The position numbers and the translations under genes are program-made. The notes beneath the pieces are model-generated. The model did no database searches, was not told where the DNA came from, and was given only the letters and a program-made list of their open reading frames with translations. From Anaerococcus jeddahensis (GTDB lineage Bacteria; Bacillota; Clostridia; Tissierellales; Peptoniphilaceae): 64,000 nt of DNA. This document shows, one piece after another, positions 18,605 to 26,489 of this stretch (the first letter of the stretch is position 1; every line of letters starts with the position of its first letter). The stretch spans positions 25,734 through 89,733 of the forward strand of contig NZ_CWHU01000002.1 in the NCBI RefSeq assembly GCF_001182725.1. The letters are read 5' to 3'.

Positions 18605-18672
18605 AATAATAGTTTCAAGTGGTATAAATTTGGATAAAAAATTAGACCGTAGTTTCAAGCTACGGTCTAATT
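18605..18672 (+). repeat. Second copy of the structured-RNA 3' motif plus terminator
   Basis: AATAATAGTTTCAAGTGGT (18605-18623) matches 18 of 19 bases of the RNA 3' motif at 16143-16161. It is followed by a terminator (ATTAGACCGTAG at 18641 with CTACGGTCTAAT at 18660, then T-run) nearly the same as the one ending RNA copy 2 at 28969. The HEPN gene is thus enclosed between a full RNA and an orphan RNA 3' end. Confidence 0.7.
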
Positions 18673-18701
18673 TTTTAGAATTACAATAATAATAAATAAA
18701 G

Positions 18702-18846
18702 AAAAACCAGCCTTATCGGCTGGTTTTTAAATGCTTATTTACCAATTGCTTATTAGTGACGCCAACACATGACGCTTACCTAGATAACGGCACATATATA
18801 AGACTTACTGTTGGTACTATTATGATATCACTAATTCTATCTATTG
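18702..18846 (-). ncRNA. Candidate structured RNA downstream of the DUF3800 gene
   Basis: On the minus strand, directly after the DUF3800 stop, nested arms can pair: TTAGTGA (18834-18828) with TCACTAA (18759-18753); inside it CCAACA (18814-18809) with TGTTGG (18767-18762); and an inner CGTTA/TAAGCG. The unit ends in a terminator, CCAGCC-GATAA-GGCTGG with T-run (18727-18702), that works in both directions. Conserved RNA motifs near DUF3800 genes are known from comparative studies; whether this is one of them needs a covariance-model search. Confidence 0.5.
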
Positions 18847-19527
18847 TCAATACTCAGGAGGAAATACAAAAATAAATTTTAATATATCGTTATCTTTTAA
18901 TAATTGAATTTCATCATTATAAGTACCTGTAAGTAAGTGTGAATAGAATAGGTTAGAAAAAACATCAGCCACTTGTATGAATTTATTGTTAGAGGAGTCG
19001 AAATAATTAACAGTAAATTTACCTCTTGTGGTACCACCTAAAGCTAATTCTGTGTTGAGATAATTTTCTAAAAAGTGTTTGGTTTCAGTTTTCTCATTTC
19101 TTTCATCAAGTTGGAGATAAAAATCATCTTGCTTAAGAAAATCATTCTTTATGAAATATTGGAGTGCCAAACGCGTAACATAGTTAAATACTCTTGCGGT
19201 ATTTTTGCAAAAATCGTCTGATAATTTACAGTTTATAATTCGAATGTAATAAATTTCAAAATGTTTTTTCTTAGCAAAAAATTGCACAAATTTTTGTTTC
19301 ATTGGTTTATTAAACTGTGATCCTTTTAATTCGTTAAATTTATCATTTAAAAACATTTTATTATTTTTATCTAATTTTTTTAAATCGTCATGGTTACTAG
19401 AAACGAAACGTTTATAAGTGCGCTCTAATTGTTTTTTGTCAGTAGGGACTACTAGTGTTATTATAAAATCTCGGTTTTCCGTAAATGTATTATTTATTGA
19501 ACCGGATTCGTCAATGTATATATTCAA
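18847..19527 (-). CDS. DUF3800 domain protein
   Basis: A 226-residue protein starting MNIYIDESGSIN, the signature N-terminus of DUF3800, a family with an RNase H-like core in which the first Asp/Glu is a candidate metal ligand. Other conserved acidic positions are in QLDERNEKTETKHF and FIQVADVFSNLFYSHL (the late Asp). DUF3800 proteins are frequent on phages and islands, and their biochemical role is not settled. It lies 37 bp behind an XRE regulator on the same strand, so the two probably form one transcript that ends with the candidate RNA. Nuclease function is an inference from the fold. Confidence 0.85.
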   Translation of the reverse strand: MNIYIDESGSINNTFTENRDFIITLVVPTDKKQLERTYKRFVSSNHDDLKKLDKNNKMFLNDKFNELKGSQFNKPMKQKFVQFFAKKKHFEIYYIRIINCKLSDDFCKNTARVFNYVTRLALQYFIKNDFLKQDDFYLQLDERNEKTETKHFLENYLNTELALGGTTRGKFTVNYFDSSNNKFIQVADVFSNLFYSHLLTGTYNDEIQLLKDNDILKFIFVFPPEY

Positions 19528-19564
19528 AATTCATACCTCAATATATTTTAACAATAATAATAAT

Positions 19565-19999
19565 CTAAAGTTTTAAAAATCTTGATTTCTTAGGGTAAGA
19601 TAACTTCCAATCTTCAAATTCTTCGTCTGTTATCTCATCATTGTAATGCTTTTTTCTCATCTCATTCCATTCTATAAGAAAATTATTGAAGTCTACATCA
19701 TTTGATAAAAGTCCAGTAATTTCTCCATCATCTGCGAACGGTCTAAACTTCATGTCTTTTTCATAATCAAAAATTATATGCATTATTTCAAAAATAGAAT
19801 TAGGCTCATGATTAATTAATGCTGATATATCACAATCAAGTGCTTCAGATATTTTTTGTAATTGTTCTTTACTTGGGGATCTATTACCAAGCTCGTAATT
19901 TCTTATAGCAGCATCTGTCAAACCAGACTTAATGGCAAGTTCTTTTTGAGTTAAGTTTCGTATAAGTCTTAACTTTTTTAATTTTTCTCCAGAAATCAA
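19565..19999 (-). CDS. XRE-family repressor of the integrated element
   Basis: A 144-residue protein with a Cro/CI-type helix-turn-helix at residues ~5-60 (LRLIRNLTQKELAIKSGLTD, then YELGNRSPSKEQLQKI). The acidic C-terminal region (DDGEITGLLSNDVDFNNFLIEW) has no Ser-Lys LexA-type protease motif, so it is not an autocleaving repressor. It is divergent from excisionase and integrase, with operator-like palindromes between, the usual genetic switch of satellites and ICEs. It is transcribed toward DUF3800. Confidence 0.85.
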   Translation of the reverse strand: MISGEKLKKLRLIRNLTQKELAIKSGLTDAAIRNYELGNRSPSKEQLQKISEALDCDISALINHEPNSIFEIMHIIFDYEKDMKFRPFADDGEITGLLSNDVDFNNFLIEWNEMRKKHYNDEITDEEFEDWKLSYPKKSRFLKL

Positions 20000-20045
20000 A
20001 CTAACTCCTCCTTATTTCACAATAACTATAAATATTTTATCACAA

Positions 20046-20185
20046 AACGAACAAAAGCTCAACAAAACTGTTCTGTTACAAATATTTGCAAGTATCTGAA
20101 TATTTTAGAAAAAAATAAATAGAAAAAACTTGACGGAACAAATATGAACTGTTATTATATATACATACCGTTCGATATTGAACGG
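20046..20185 (+). promoter_or_regulatory. Control region of the element: xis-int promoter and operators
   Basis: A near-consensus promoter is TTGACG (20130-20135), 17 bp, TATTAT (20153-20158). A perfect palindrome CCGTTC-GATATT-GAACGG covers 20168-20185, at the expected transcription start. Related half-sites GAACA and TGTTC occur at ~20047-20077, and GGAACA/GAACTGTT overlap the -35/-10 spacer. The arrangement between divergent repressor and excisionase suggests the XRE protein binds here. Binding itself is inferred. Confidence 0.65.
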
Positions 20186-20261
20186 AAATTGTAAGACATA
20201 TAAATTAATGCTCACCTTTTTTGAGGATGTAGAACCTTACAAACTATAAAAGGAGGACATT

Positions 20262-20456
20262 ATGAAAGGTATTTTTATGAATGCAAAAGATGTACAAGAA
20301 TTTCTTGATGTAAGTAGGACAACAGCATATCAGATAATAAACGATATGAATCAAGACCTACTTAAATTAGGCTATCGTGTACAAAGAGGAAAGGTAAATA
20401 GAGAATACTTTATGGAAAAGTATTGCTATAAACCAACAAATACAAAGGAGGTTTAG
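20262..20456 (+). CDS. Excisionase-like small DNA-binding protein
   Basis: A 64-residue protein with a helix-turn-helix (MNAKDVQEFLDVSRTTAYQI) followed by a basic wing (RVQRGKVNREYF), the pattern of small excisionase/AlpA-type proteins in Firmicutes elements. It lies one base before the integrase gene and behind AAAGGAGGACATT. A second in-frame ATG at 20277 is possible. It probably bends DNA to direct the integrase to excision. The name rests on position and fold, not on a closely recognised sequence. Confidence 0.75.
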   Translation: MKGIFMNAKDVQEFLDVSRTTAYQIINDMNQDLLKLGYRVQRGKVNREYFMEKYCYKPTNTKEV

Positions 20457-20457
20457 A

Positions 20458-21582
20458 GTGCCAGCATACAGAGATGAAAGTGGAAATAAAACTTGGTATT
20501 GCAGGTTTTATTATACCAACTGGAAAGGAGAAAAATTAACTAAGAAAAAACGTGGATTTTCAACAAAAAAAGAAGCATTAAAATGGGAACAAGATTTTTT
20601 AAATCAACATTCTGAATCAATTGAGATGAGCTTTAGGGAGTTTTTTGAACTTTACAAGAGGGATAGAAAACCAAGAATAAGAGAAAATACTTGGAGGACA
20701 AAAGAAGCAATTGTAAATCAAAAAATACTTCCCTATATAGGTGATCTAATGCTTAATGAGATTAATAACGTAACCATCATTCAATGGCAAAATGAGCTTA
20801 TGAAGATTAAGGATAAGAATGGGAAAAACTACTCTCCTACTTATTTGAGAACTATTCATGCCCAGTTATCTAGTATCTTAAATCATGCCTGTAGGTACTA
20901 CAATTTAAAAACTAATGTTGCTCGTGATGTTGGATCTATGGGAGAAAAAGAAGCTGATGAAATGCTATTTTGGACTCGAGATGAATATGAAAGATTTATA
21001 GAAGCTATTAAAGATAAACCTGAATCATTCTATGCTTTTGAACTTTTGTATTGGTGTGGTCTTAGAATGGGAGAATTATTAGCTTTAACACAAGAGAAAT
21101 TTGATTTTGAAAGGCATACATTAAAAATTGATGAATCTTTACAGAGGATTGATGGGAAAAATGTAATAACTGCTCCTAAGACTAAAAAAAGTATCAGGAC
21201 AATAGTTATGCCTGAATTTTTAACGGATGAGATTAAAGAGTATATTGAAAGTTTTTATAAGTTAAAACCAAAAGACTTAATATTTGATTTCTCTAAGAGC
21301 TACCTCCACCATGAAATGGATAGGGGATCTAAGAAATCTCAAGTAAAAAGAATTAGAATTCATGATTTAAGGCACTCTCACGTTTCACTCTTGATTGAAC
21401 TTGGATTTTCTGCAACTGCAATAGCTGATAGGGTTGGACATGAATCGATTGATATTACCTATAGATATGCTCATCTCTTCCCTAGTAAGCAAAAAGAAAT
21501 GGCTCTGTATTTAACACAAGTAAGAAATAATAGGGCAAATGACTGGAAAGATTTATTAGAAGAGGATGATAAAGATGTTTAG
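20458..21582 (+). CDS. int: Tyrosine integrase (guaA-specific by position)
   Basis: A 374-residue site-specific recombinase. The N-terminal arm-binding domain starts YRDESGNKTWYCRFYYTNWK (AP2-like). The core-binding domain is about residues 55-160. The catalytic domain has Arg in CGLRMGELLAL, HDLRHSH (His-x2-Arg), GHESIDITYRYAHLF with the His and Tyr nucleophile. The start is GTG 20458 behind AGGAGG. All catalytic residues are present, so it looks active. The 38-bp repeats at 15868 and 28668 are its likely attachment sites. Confidence 0.95.
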   Translation: MPAYRDESGNKTWYCRFYYTNWKGEKLTKKKRGFSTKKEALKWEQDFLNQHSESIEMSFREFFELYKRDRKPRIRENTWRTKEAIVNQKILPYIGDLMLNEINNVTIIQWQNELMKIKDKNGKNYSPTYLRTIHAQLSSILNHACRYYNLKTNVARDVGSMGEKEADEMLFWTRDEYERFIEAIKDKPESFYAFELLYWCGLRMGELLALTQEKFDFERHTLKIDESLQRIDGKNVITAPKTKKSIRTIVMPEFLTDEIKEYIESFYKLKPKDLIFDFSKSYLHHEMDRGSKKSQVKRIRIHDLRHSHVSLLIELGFSATAIADRVGHESIDITYRYAHLFPSKQKEMALYLTQVRNNRANDWKDLLEEDDKDV

Positions 21583-21937
21583 AAGACATTCATTAGATGA
21601 AATTTCTAAAAAAACGAGAAATAAGGAGAAAAACAGAAAAAGAAATCGCATTTTAAACTTTAGAGTATCTGAAGAAGAATATGATCTAATAAACAAAAAG
21701 ATAGAAATCAGTGGACTTAAAAAGCAAGATTATTTTCTACAAATGCTGTTAAATCACGAAGTTAAGTTATTAAGTGATTATAGACTTTCTGATAATATAG
21801 CCAAGGAAATATTTCAACTAGCAAAAGTTATTAAGAAGTTCGGCAATCTCAATGACAATGAAGCTGATATTTTAATCTATATTTTAGAAATATATGATGA
21901 AATCAAAAAAGAAAAAAGCCCCTACTACAAAGAGTAA
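21575..21937 (+). CDS. Basic relaxosome-type (MobC-like) accessory protein
   Basis: About 120 residues. A highly basic N-terminus (KKTRNKEKNRKRN) is followed by a ribbon-helix-helix segment (ILNFRVSEEEYDLINKKIEI, then SGLKKQDYFLQMLL), typical of MobC-like or RHH proteins of Firmicutes ICEs. It overlaps the integrase end by 8 bp. The start at 21575 is preferred over 21566 by spacing, but either is possible. It could assist nicking at an origin of transfer or act as a plain repressor. No relaxase gene is present in the window. Confidence 0.6.
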   Translation: MFRRHSLDEISKKTRNKEKNRKRNRILNFRVSEEEYDLINKKIEISGLKKQDYFLQMLLNHEVKLLSDYRLSDNIAKEIFQLAKVIKKFGNLNDNEADILIYILEIYDEIKKEKSPYYKE

Positions 21938-21945
21938 AGGCATAC

Positions 21946-21993
21946 ACTCCTGTGAGAAGTGTTCTCTAGACAAGTTCATTTTACCACAGGAGT
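21946..21993 (+). promoter_or_regulatory. Inverted repeat ahead of the replication genes
   Basis: ACTCCTGTG (21946-21954) and CACAGGAGT (21985-21993) pair perfectly across 30 bases. The right arm contains an AGGAG. The hairpin could hide or expose a ribosome site or act as a weak attenuator before the short ORF at 22021. Role inferred. Confidence 0.4.
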
Positions 21994-22020
21994 CTTATTT
22001 ATACAAGACAGGAGGATAAA

Positions 22021-22098
22021 ATGAAAAACAAATATAAAACAATAAAGAGGTTAGATGATTGTAAAAAGAAGAGGAGTGAGCCTTATGACAGATATTAA
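22021..22098 (+). CDS. Short basic ORF (25 aa) overlapping the start of the VapE-like gene
   Basis: MKNKYKTIKRLDDCKKKRSE plus PYDRY, behind a strong ACAGGAGGATAAA ribosome site. It overlaps the next gene by 14 bases in another frame, so its translation would feed ribosomes into that gene. Nothing is recognised in the sequence. It may be a translational coupler rather than a functional peptide. Confidence 0.4.
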   Translation: MKNKYKTIKRLDDCKKKRSEPYDRY

Positions 22099-23536
22099 AT
22101 TAAAATTCCCAGAAATAGATCAGACTTACGCCTTTTTAGACTTACAAACTACAGATAAGGGGACGGTTAGACAAATTACTGGTAATATTGTAACAGCTAT
22201 TTTAAATCCAAAATATTGTCAAAATCAAAAAATCATTGATGGACAAATATTCTTTGATAAATTTACCAATGAAATAAAATTCCAGGGGAAAATTATTGGA
22301 GAAAGAAATATAAAGGAAAATCAAATACGACTTTGGGATGATTCTTTAAATAATAGACTAGGCTTAGAGATAGAAAAACATTTTGGAATTAATTATAACG
22401 CAAACAAAATGTGGGAAGCAATTCGTTTTGTAGCTCATCAATATGAAGTGAGTCCGCCAAAGCAATATCTTCAAAATTTAAAATGGAATGGAGATAAAAA
22501 TGCCATTAGAAAACTTTTACCAAAGTATTTGGGAGCAGATGATACAGAGCTTAACAATTGGATAATGGAACATATGATATTGGGCATGATAAAAAGAATT
22601 TTTAATCCAGGATCTAAGTTTGATGAAATGATTGTTTTAGTTGGTGGGCAAGGTATAGGCAAATCAACTTTTGCAAGATACTTGTCCATAATAGATGATT
22701 GGTTTTGTACTATAGAAAACATTCAAGGTAAGGATGCTGTCATGAACCTTATGGGTAAAACTGTCGTTGAAATCGAAGAATTCGTTGCTTTAAGAAATGC
22801 AAAATCGGCTAATGAAGCTAAATCTTTTTTATCAAAACTAAGCGATAGAATAAGAATACCCTACGAAAAATATGCAACAGACGTGCCTAGAACTTGTATC
22901 TTCATAGGGACATTAAATGAAAGAACTTTTCTTAATGATCATACTGGAGAAAGAAGATATTTACCTGTTGAATGTAACCCGAATCAAAGAGTAAGGACTA
23001 TATATCCAGATAAAAATAACAAGGAAAAATTTTCGGATAAAGAATATATGTCATGCATAAGAGAAGATTTTAATCAGGCTTTAGCCTTGGGATATGAAAT
23101 ATTTAAAAACAAGACTCACGCATGGACTATACCAAAAAATTTTTTAAAAGACTTATATAAGGAACAAGAAAAATTCAAATATCTAAACCCAGATGTGGAA
23201 GACATTAGATATTTCTTAGAAGAATATAAGCCGAAAAGTGCAGATTCTAATATAACTTGTTTCAAAGAATTAAACATGCAAGGCTACCAAATAAAATCAA
23301 AATCTTTTTCAGAGATTATGGATAATTATTTTCAAGAATGGATCCCAGTTAGGTCATCAAAGACTAAGAGAATATCACCAAGTGGAGTCTCAATTCCAGT
23401 AAAACTATATTATGAAAAGAAAGAAGAAAATGAAACTGACTTTATAGAAGTTGATAAGAAGTTTTTGCCAGATGAATGGCAAAAAGAAAATCAATTAGAA
23501 ATAGATACAGCAAATCAAGTAAAGATACAAATGTAA
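22085..23536 (+). CDS. VapE/VirE-family replication ATPase
   Basis: A 483-residue protein of the virulence-associated E family (SF3-type helicase/primase relative). Walker A is GGQGIGKSTFARYL, Walker B is VVEIEEF, and the Arg-finger region is TGERRYLP after FIGTLNERTFLNDH. Such proteins replicate satellites and plasmids after excision. The start at 22085 follows GAGGAG; an earlier ATG at 22055 in frame would add ten residues with a poorer site. It probably initiates replication with the preceding genes. A separate primase domain was not seen. Confidence 0.88.
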   Translation: MTDIKLKFPEIDQTYAFLDLQTTDKGTVRQITGNIVTAILNPKYCQNQKIIDGQIFFDKFTNEIKFQGKIIGERNIKENQIRLWDDSLNNRLGLEIEKHFGINYNANKMWEAIRFVAHQYEVSPPKQYLQNLKWNGDKNAIRKLLPKYLGADDTELNNWIMEHMILGMIKRIFNPGSKFDEMIVLVGGQGIGKSTFARYLSIIDDWFCTIENIQGKDAVMNLMGKTVVEIEEFVALRNAKSANEAKSFLSKLSDRIRIPYEKYATDVPRTCIFIGTLNERTFLNDHTGERRYLPVECNPNQRVRTIYPDKNNKEKFSDKEYMSCIREDFNQALALGYEIFKNKTHAWTIPKNFLKDLYKEQEKFKYLNPDVEDIRYFLEEYKPKSADSNITCFKELNMQGYQIKSKSFSEIMDNYFQEWIPVRSSKTKRISPSGVSIPVKLYYEKKEENETDFIEVDKKFLPDEWQKENQLEIDTANQVKIQM

Positions 23537-23873
23537 CTTTGTAACCTGTAACCCATCGTTATAAATCTTCTTAAATTAGGATTACATAAATTAATGGCTT
23601 GATAATAAGGGGTTGTCACAGACTCTTAAAACAAGCTCGCCTAATTTTGGAAGTTTTTATTTTGTAAGTTACAGTTACACTTAATATAATTCATTTGAAA
23701 AATTCTTAGAAAATAAATTTTAGAATTGTTAATAATAGCAAGCACAGTAAGTGAGTACCCATTTACGAAAAAATCAAAAAATCAATAGCTTTTAAGGCTA
23801 TCTAATTTTATGATTTTTACCTTGTTAGGGAGAACCCTAAGACCCCAAAAAAATAAAAGCAAAGGAGAAATAT
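23537..23873 (+). other. 337-bp intergenic stretch with a candidate origin of transfer
   Basis: No gene seen. At 23824-23840 the hairpin TTAGGG-AGAA-CCCTAA is followed by GACCCC, directly upstream of the mobC-like gene. Small hairpins followed by a C-rich nick region are typical next to mobC genes. A second weak hairpin (ATAGC/GCTAT) lies near 23785-23802. An origin of transfer is plausible, not shown. Confidence 0.4.
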
Positions 23874-24215
23874 ATGGATAATAGAACAAGAAATAATAAA
23901 CTAAAAATATATTTAACAGATGAAGAAAAAGAAATCTTTGAAAAGAAAATGAAACTTGCATATTGTAAAACAATGTCCCATTTTTTAAGAAAATGTGTAT
24001 TAGAAAAAGAAATTTATATTGTAGACCTAGAACCATTTAGAGATCTCCAATGGCTACTTTCAAATATAACAAACAATATAAATCAGATTGCAAAAGCAAC
24101 TAATACAACTGGTGTTATATACAAGAAAGATATAGATTATATGAGAGAAAAAATAGAAAAATTGGCAAAAGAAATATGGGATATACATTCCCTATTATTA
24201 AACAGAACTAAATAG
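23874..24215 (+). CDS. mobC: MobC-like mobilisation protein
   Basis: A 113-residue protein, with an N-terminal ribbon-helix-helix (KLKIYLTDEEKEIFEKKMKL) and the MobC-family C-terminal helix motif (LLSNITNNINQIAKATNTTG). MobC proteins melt origin-of-transfer DNA for a relaxase. RBS AAAGGAG precedes the ATG. No relaxase (MobA) follows, so the element could only be moved by a partner's relaxase or has lost its own. The hairpin just upstream is a candidate target. Confidence 0.8.
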   Translation: MDNRTRNNKLKIYLTDEEKEIFEKKMKLAYCKTMSHFLRKCVLEKEIYIVDLEPFRDLQWLLSNITNNINQIAKATNTTGVIYKKDIDYMREKIEKLAKEIWDIHSLLLNRTK

Positions 24216-24319
24216 AATTATTCGCCTAAAATATCTTAGACCTGTAAGAAGTTTTAAAAATATGATATAATATAATTAATTGAAATGCCGATTTTTATAA
24301 TTACAAGGGAGAGAAATTT

Positions 24320-24535
24320 ATGCAAAACTTTGGGAAAATTATTTTTAAAATAGACCAAGTTTTAGAAGAAAAAAATATAAGCAAAAACAAATTAGAAAAG
24401 GAAGCAAATCTTCAAAGAACGCAACTTAATTCTTATTGTAATAACAAGGTTAAAAGAATTGATTTGGAAACTATAGCAAAGATTTGTTGTGTTCTTGAGT
24501 GTAAAGTTGAAGATATTATGGATTATGTGAGGTAG
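24320..24535 (+). CDS. Small XRE-family regulator
   Basis: A 71-residue protein, essentially one helix-turn-helix (VLEEKNISKNKLEKEANLQR, then LNSYCNNKVKRIDLETIAKI) of the Cro/CI 'YozG-like' class. TATAAT at 24263 and GGGAGAG before the ATG suggest its own promoter. It is 2 bp upstream of the broken methyltransferase gene, so it may have controlled a restriction-modification locus. A decayed copy with the same flanks lies at 41423-41636 in segment C. Confidence 0.85.
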   Translation: MQNFGKIIFKIDQVLEEKNISKNKLEKEANLQRTQLNSYCNNKVKRIDLETIAKICCVLECKVEDIMDYVR

Positions 24536-24537
24536 TT

Positions 24538-25139
24538 ATGAAATTTTTAGATGAGTTAAAAAAAGTGTTGATTTCTGATGAACGCTTTGTTGGAGAAGCT
24601 GATCAAATTATCAAGACAAAAGTATCAGATGCAGCAAGAGCTAATGATGAGAAATTATTAAAGTCCTTGCTAAATAATGATTTATTAAAAAAAGCTTTTT
24701 TTACTAAAGTTGATGACATATATGTTTTTGATAAAAATAAATTTGTTTGGGTCCTAGAATCAAAAGAATTTCTTCCAGATTCTTTTACTATGTATAAAAA
24801 TAAGATAGGACTTGTTGATGCTAACAATAATTTAATTAGTCAAAAACAAGATGTTTCCTTGGTATGGCCTTACAAAGACTGTGTCCTTGAAGGAGGACAA
24901 ACCAAAGAAGACCAAAAAAGAGATGAAATTTTTTATAATGAAACCTTAGCTCCAGACCAGGTAAATAAACTTCTAGCTCCAAAAGTTTTAGGTAATGCTA
25001 AGAGATACACCAATGAAGGAATAGAAGAAAATATAGAATTTAAAGAAGATGATAACTTAATTATAAAAGGAAATAATTTGCTTGCCTTATCGTCTTTGTT
25101 AGAAAGATATGAAAGTCAAGTGCAGCTTATTTACATTGA
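24538..25139 (+). pseudogene. Type III-like DNA methyltransferase (Mod), N-terminal part, interrupted
   Basis: About 200 codons of a Mod-type N6-adenine methyltransferase: DELKKVLISDERFVGEADQI, then NLIIKGNNLLALSSLLERY and ESQVQLIYI. The frame breaks exactly in the codons for the catalytic DPPY motif. It resumes at 26496 with DPPYNTGND after a 1.36-kb insertion. Read alone, this fragment runs to a stop at 25183-25185 in foreign DNA (215 aa) and cannot be catalytic. No Res (restriction) gene is present. The interruption is directly visible in the sequence. Confidence 0.85.
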
Positions 25140-25370
25140 AATAACTTTACAGGAAATGATACAAAGTTTGGTTGCTGCTGCTTAGAATAACACTTTAAAT
25201 AAGGGCTTATTGTAGGCTTGTGAATCAGAAGAACGTGAATGAAAGTCCGGCGTGAATTGACGCTGGATTTTTTCTTTTTTAGAGGTGCCTTTTTGCTTTT
25301 AGAGGGTTCTATAAGTGCTTGACTTATTCCGGAGGATGAGTGATGTATAGACTACAAGGAGGATGAGTCA

Positions 25371-25538
25371 ATGCTAGAAGTAAAGAAAATATTGCAAGAC
25401 GAGATGGATTATAGTCTTTGTAAATTGCTTTTAGACTATTTGCATTTCAAAGGCATGGTTGACTATCTAACCGTGCATAACGATGGAAAGGTTGATCTTA
25501 CCTTCCTTGATGGGAACAAAACAGAACTAAAGTGTTAA
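25371..25538 (+). CDS. 55-residue protein of unknown function
   Basis: MLEVKKILQDEMDYSLCKLL begins a soluble acidic protein that ends FLDGNKTELKC. The ribosome site AAGGAGGATGAGTCA is excellent, which makes it likely to be translated. It sits in the insertion within the methyltransferase gene, upstream of a membrane protein gene. No family recognised. Confidence 0.5.
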   Translation: MLEVKKILQDEMDYSLCKLLLDYLHFKGMVDYLTVHNDGKVDLTFLDGNKTELKC

Positions 25539-25726
25539 GCTTACAGGAAATGTGATAAGGTAAAATAAAAGCATATCAGCCAGTCGCTGACGTGCTTTTT
25601 TGCTGTTAAAAGAGTTACATGTTGAGTATAATAGTATTAGTTGAGTATCTATGGAGAGAAGGGTGTGTGGCTGTCTAAAAAATGTCCGCACCCCCTGTAG
25701 ACAAATTCGAATTTCTGGAGGAGAAA

Positions 25727-26311
25727 ATGGTGGATAAATTAAGAAAAGAAATTGCAATTCAGCAGAAAAAAGGATTACCATTTATCATGGCATCGGTGAT
25801 TATATGGCTTCTGATAGTACTTGTGTCAATTTTAGATATCAATATGAATATGAAAAATTTATTGGTATTTTGCTGTTCATGCCCATTATTACCGCTGGCT
25901 TGGCTCATTGGTAAACTTATAAAGGTGGATATCTTTTCAAAACAAAATCCACTTGGACAATTAGGCTTCATTTTCACCCTAAATCAAATGATTTATTTAT
26001 TAATCGTTATGTGGGTGTTTAGTGCGGTTCCGGAAAAGATGATTATGGTATACGCTATGGTGTTTGGAGCACATTTATTTCCCTATTCATGGTTGTATCA
26101 ATCAAAGGGATATACAGTTGCTGCAATTTCCATTCCGATGATTTCCTTGATTTTAGGATGCGCATTAAACGGCACAACGGTTGCTGTTGCGGCATGTATT
26201 ATTGAGATAGTATTTGCTTGTGTATTACATATGGAATTAAAGAAAATGGTAGATAATTACAACAAATCCCAGTTTGTAGAGCTTAGCAATGATCAAGTTT
26301 CTATGAAATAG
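25727..26311 (+). CDS. DUF7010-like multi-pass membrane protein
   Basis: A 194-residue protein with about six hydrophobic segments (e.g. IMASVIIWLLIVLVSILDI, LGFIFTLNQMIYLLIVMWVF, VAAISIPMISLILGCALNG). The start at 25727 follows GGAGGAGAAA; upstream codons from 25682 are unlikely to be used. It resembles small hypothetical membrane proteins annotated DUF7010, a match made from memory and not firm. It lies in the insertion within the methyltransferase gene and ends before a good terminator. Function unknown. Slightly higher GC than neighbours suggests a separate origin. Confidence 0.65.
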   Translation: MVDKLRKEIAIQQKKGLPFIMASVIIWLLIVLVSILDINMNMKNLLVFCCSCPLLPLAWLIGKLIKVDIFSKQNPLGQLGFIFTLNQMIYLLIVMWVFSAVPEKMIMVYAMVFGAHLFPYSWLYQSKGYTVAAISIPMISLILGCALNGTTVAVAACIIEIVFACVLHMELKKMVDNYNKSQFVELSNDQVSMK

Positions 26312-26338
26312 AAATCTAAATACGTTATGTGTAAATAA

Positions 26339-26366
26339 TTAAGGCGGTAGTAATACCGTCTTTTTT
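26339..26366 (+). terminator. Terminator after the DUF7010-like gene
   Basis: AAGGCGGTA-GTAA-TACCGTCTTTTTT forms a stable hairpin with T-run. Confidence 0.8.
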
Positions 26367-26379
26367 GATGTCTAAAAAG

Positions 26380-26489
26380 GTTTCAGAGTTCCAAGCTAAG
26401 GTTTCAGGATTCCTATAAATAGTTTCAGAGTTCAAAGCAATAGTTTCAGAGTTATAAAGGCAAAGTTTCATTGTATCCAACACGTAATG
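26380..26489 (+). repeat. Five phased GTTTCA repeats at the insertion's right end
   Basis: GTTTCAGAGTT or close variants start at 26380, 26401, 26422, 26443 and 26465 (spacings 21, 21, 21, 22). The last copy, with GAAAC at 26489, also forms an inverted pair. Two-helical-turn spacing puts all copies on one DNA face, as for a multimeric DNA-binding protein such as a transposase. Confidence 0.75.

Noticed and set aside
26380..26489. Phased GTTTCA repeats as a short CRISPR array
   Set aside because: The repeated unit is about 11 bp with 10-bp gaps and no cas gene is present; binding-site repeats fit better.
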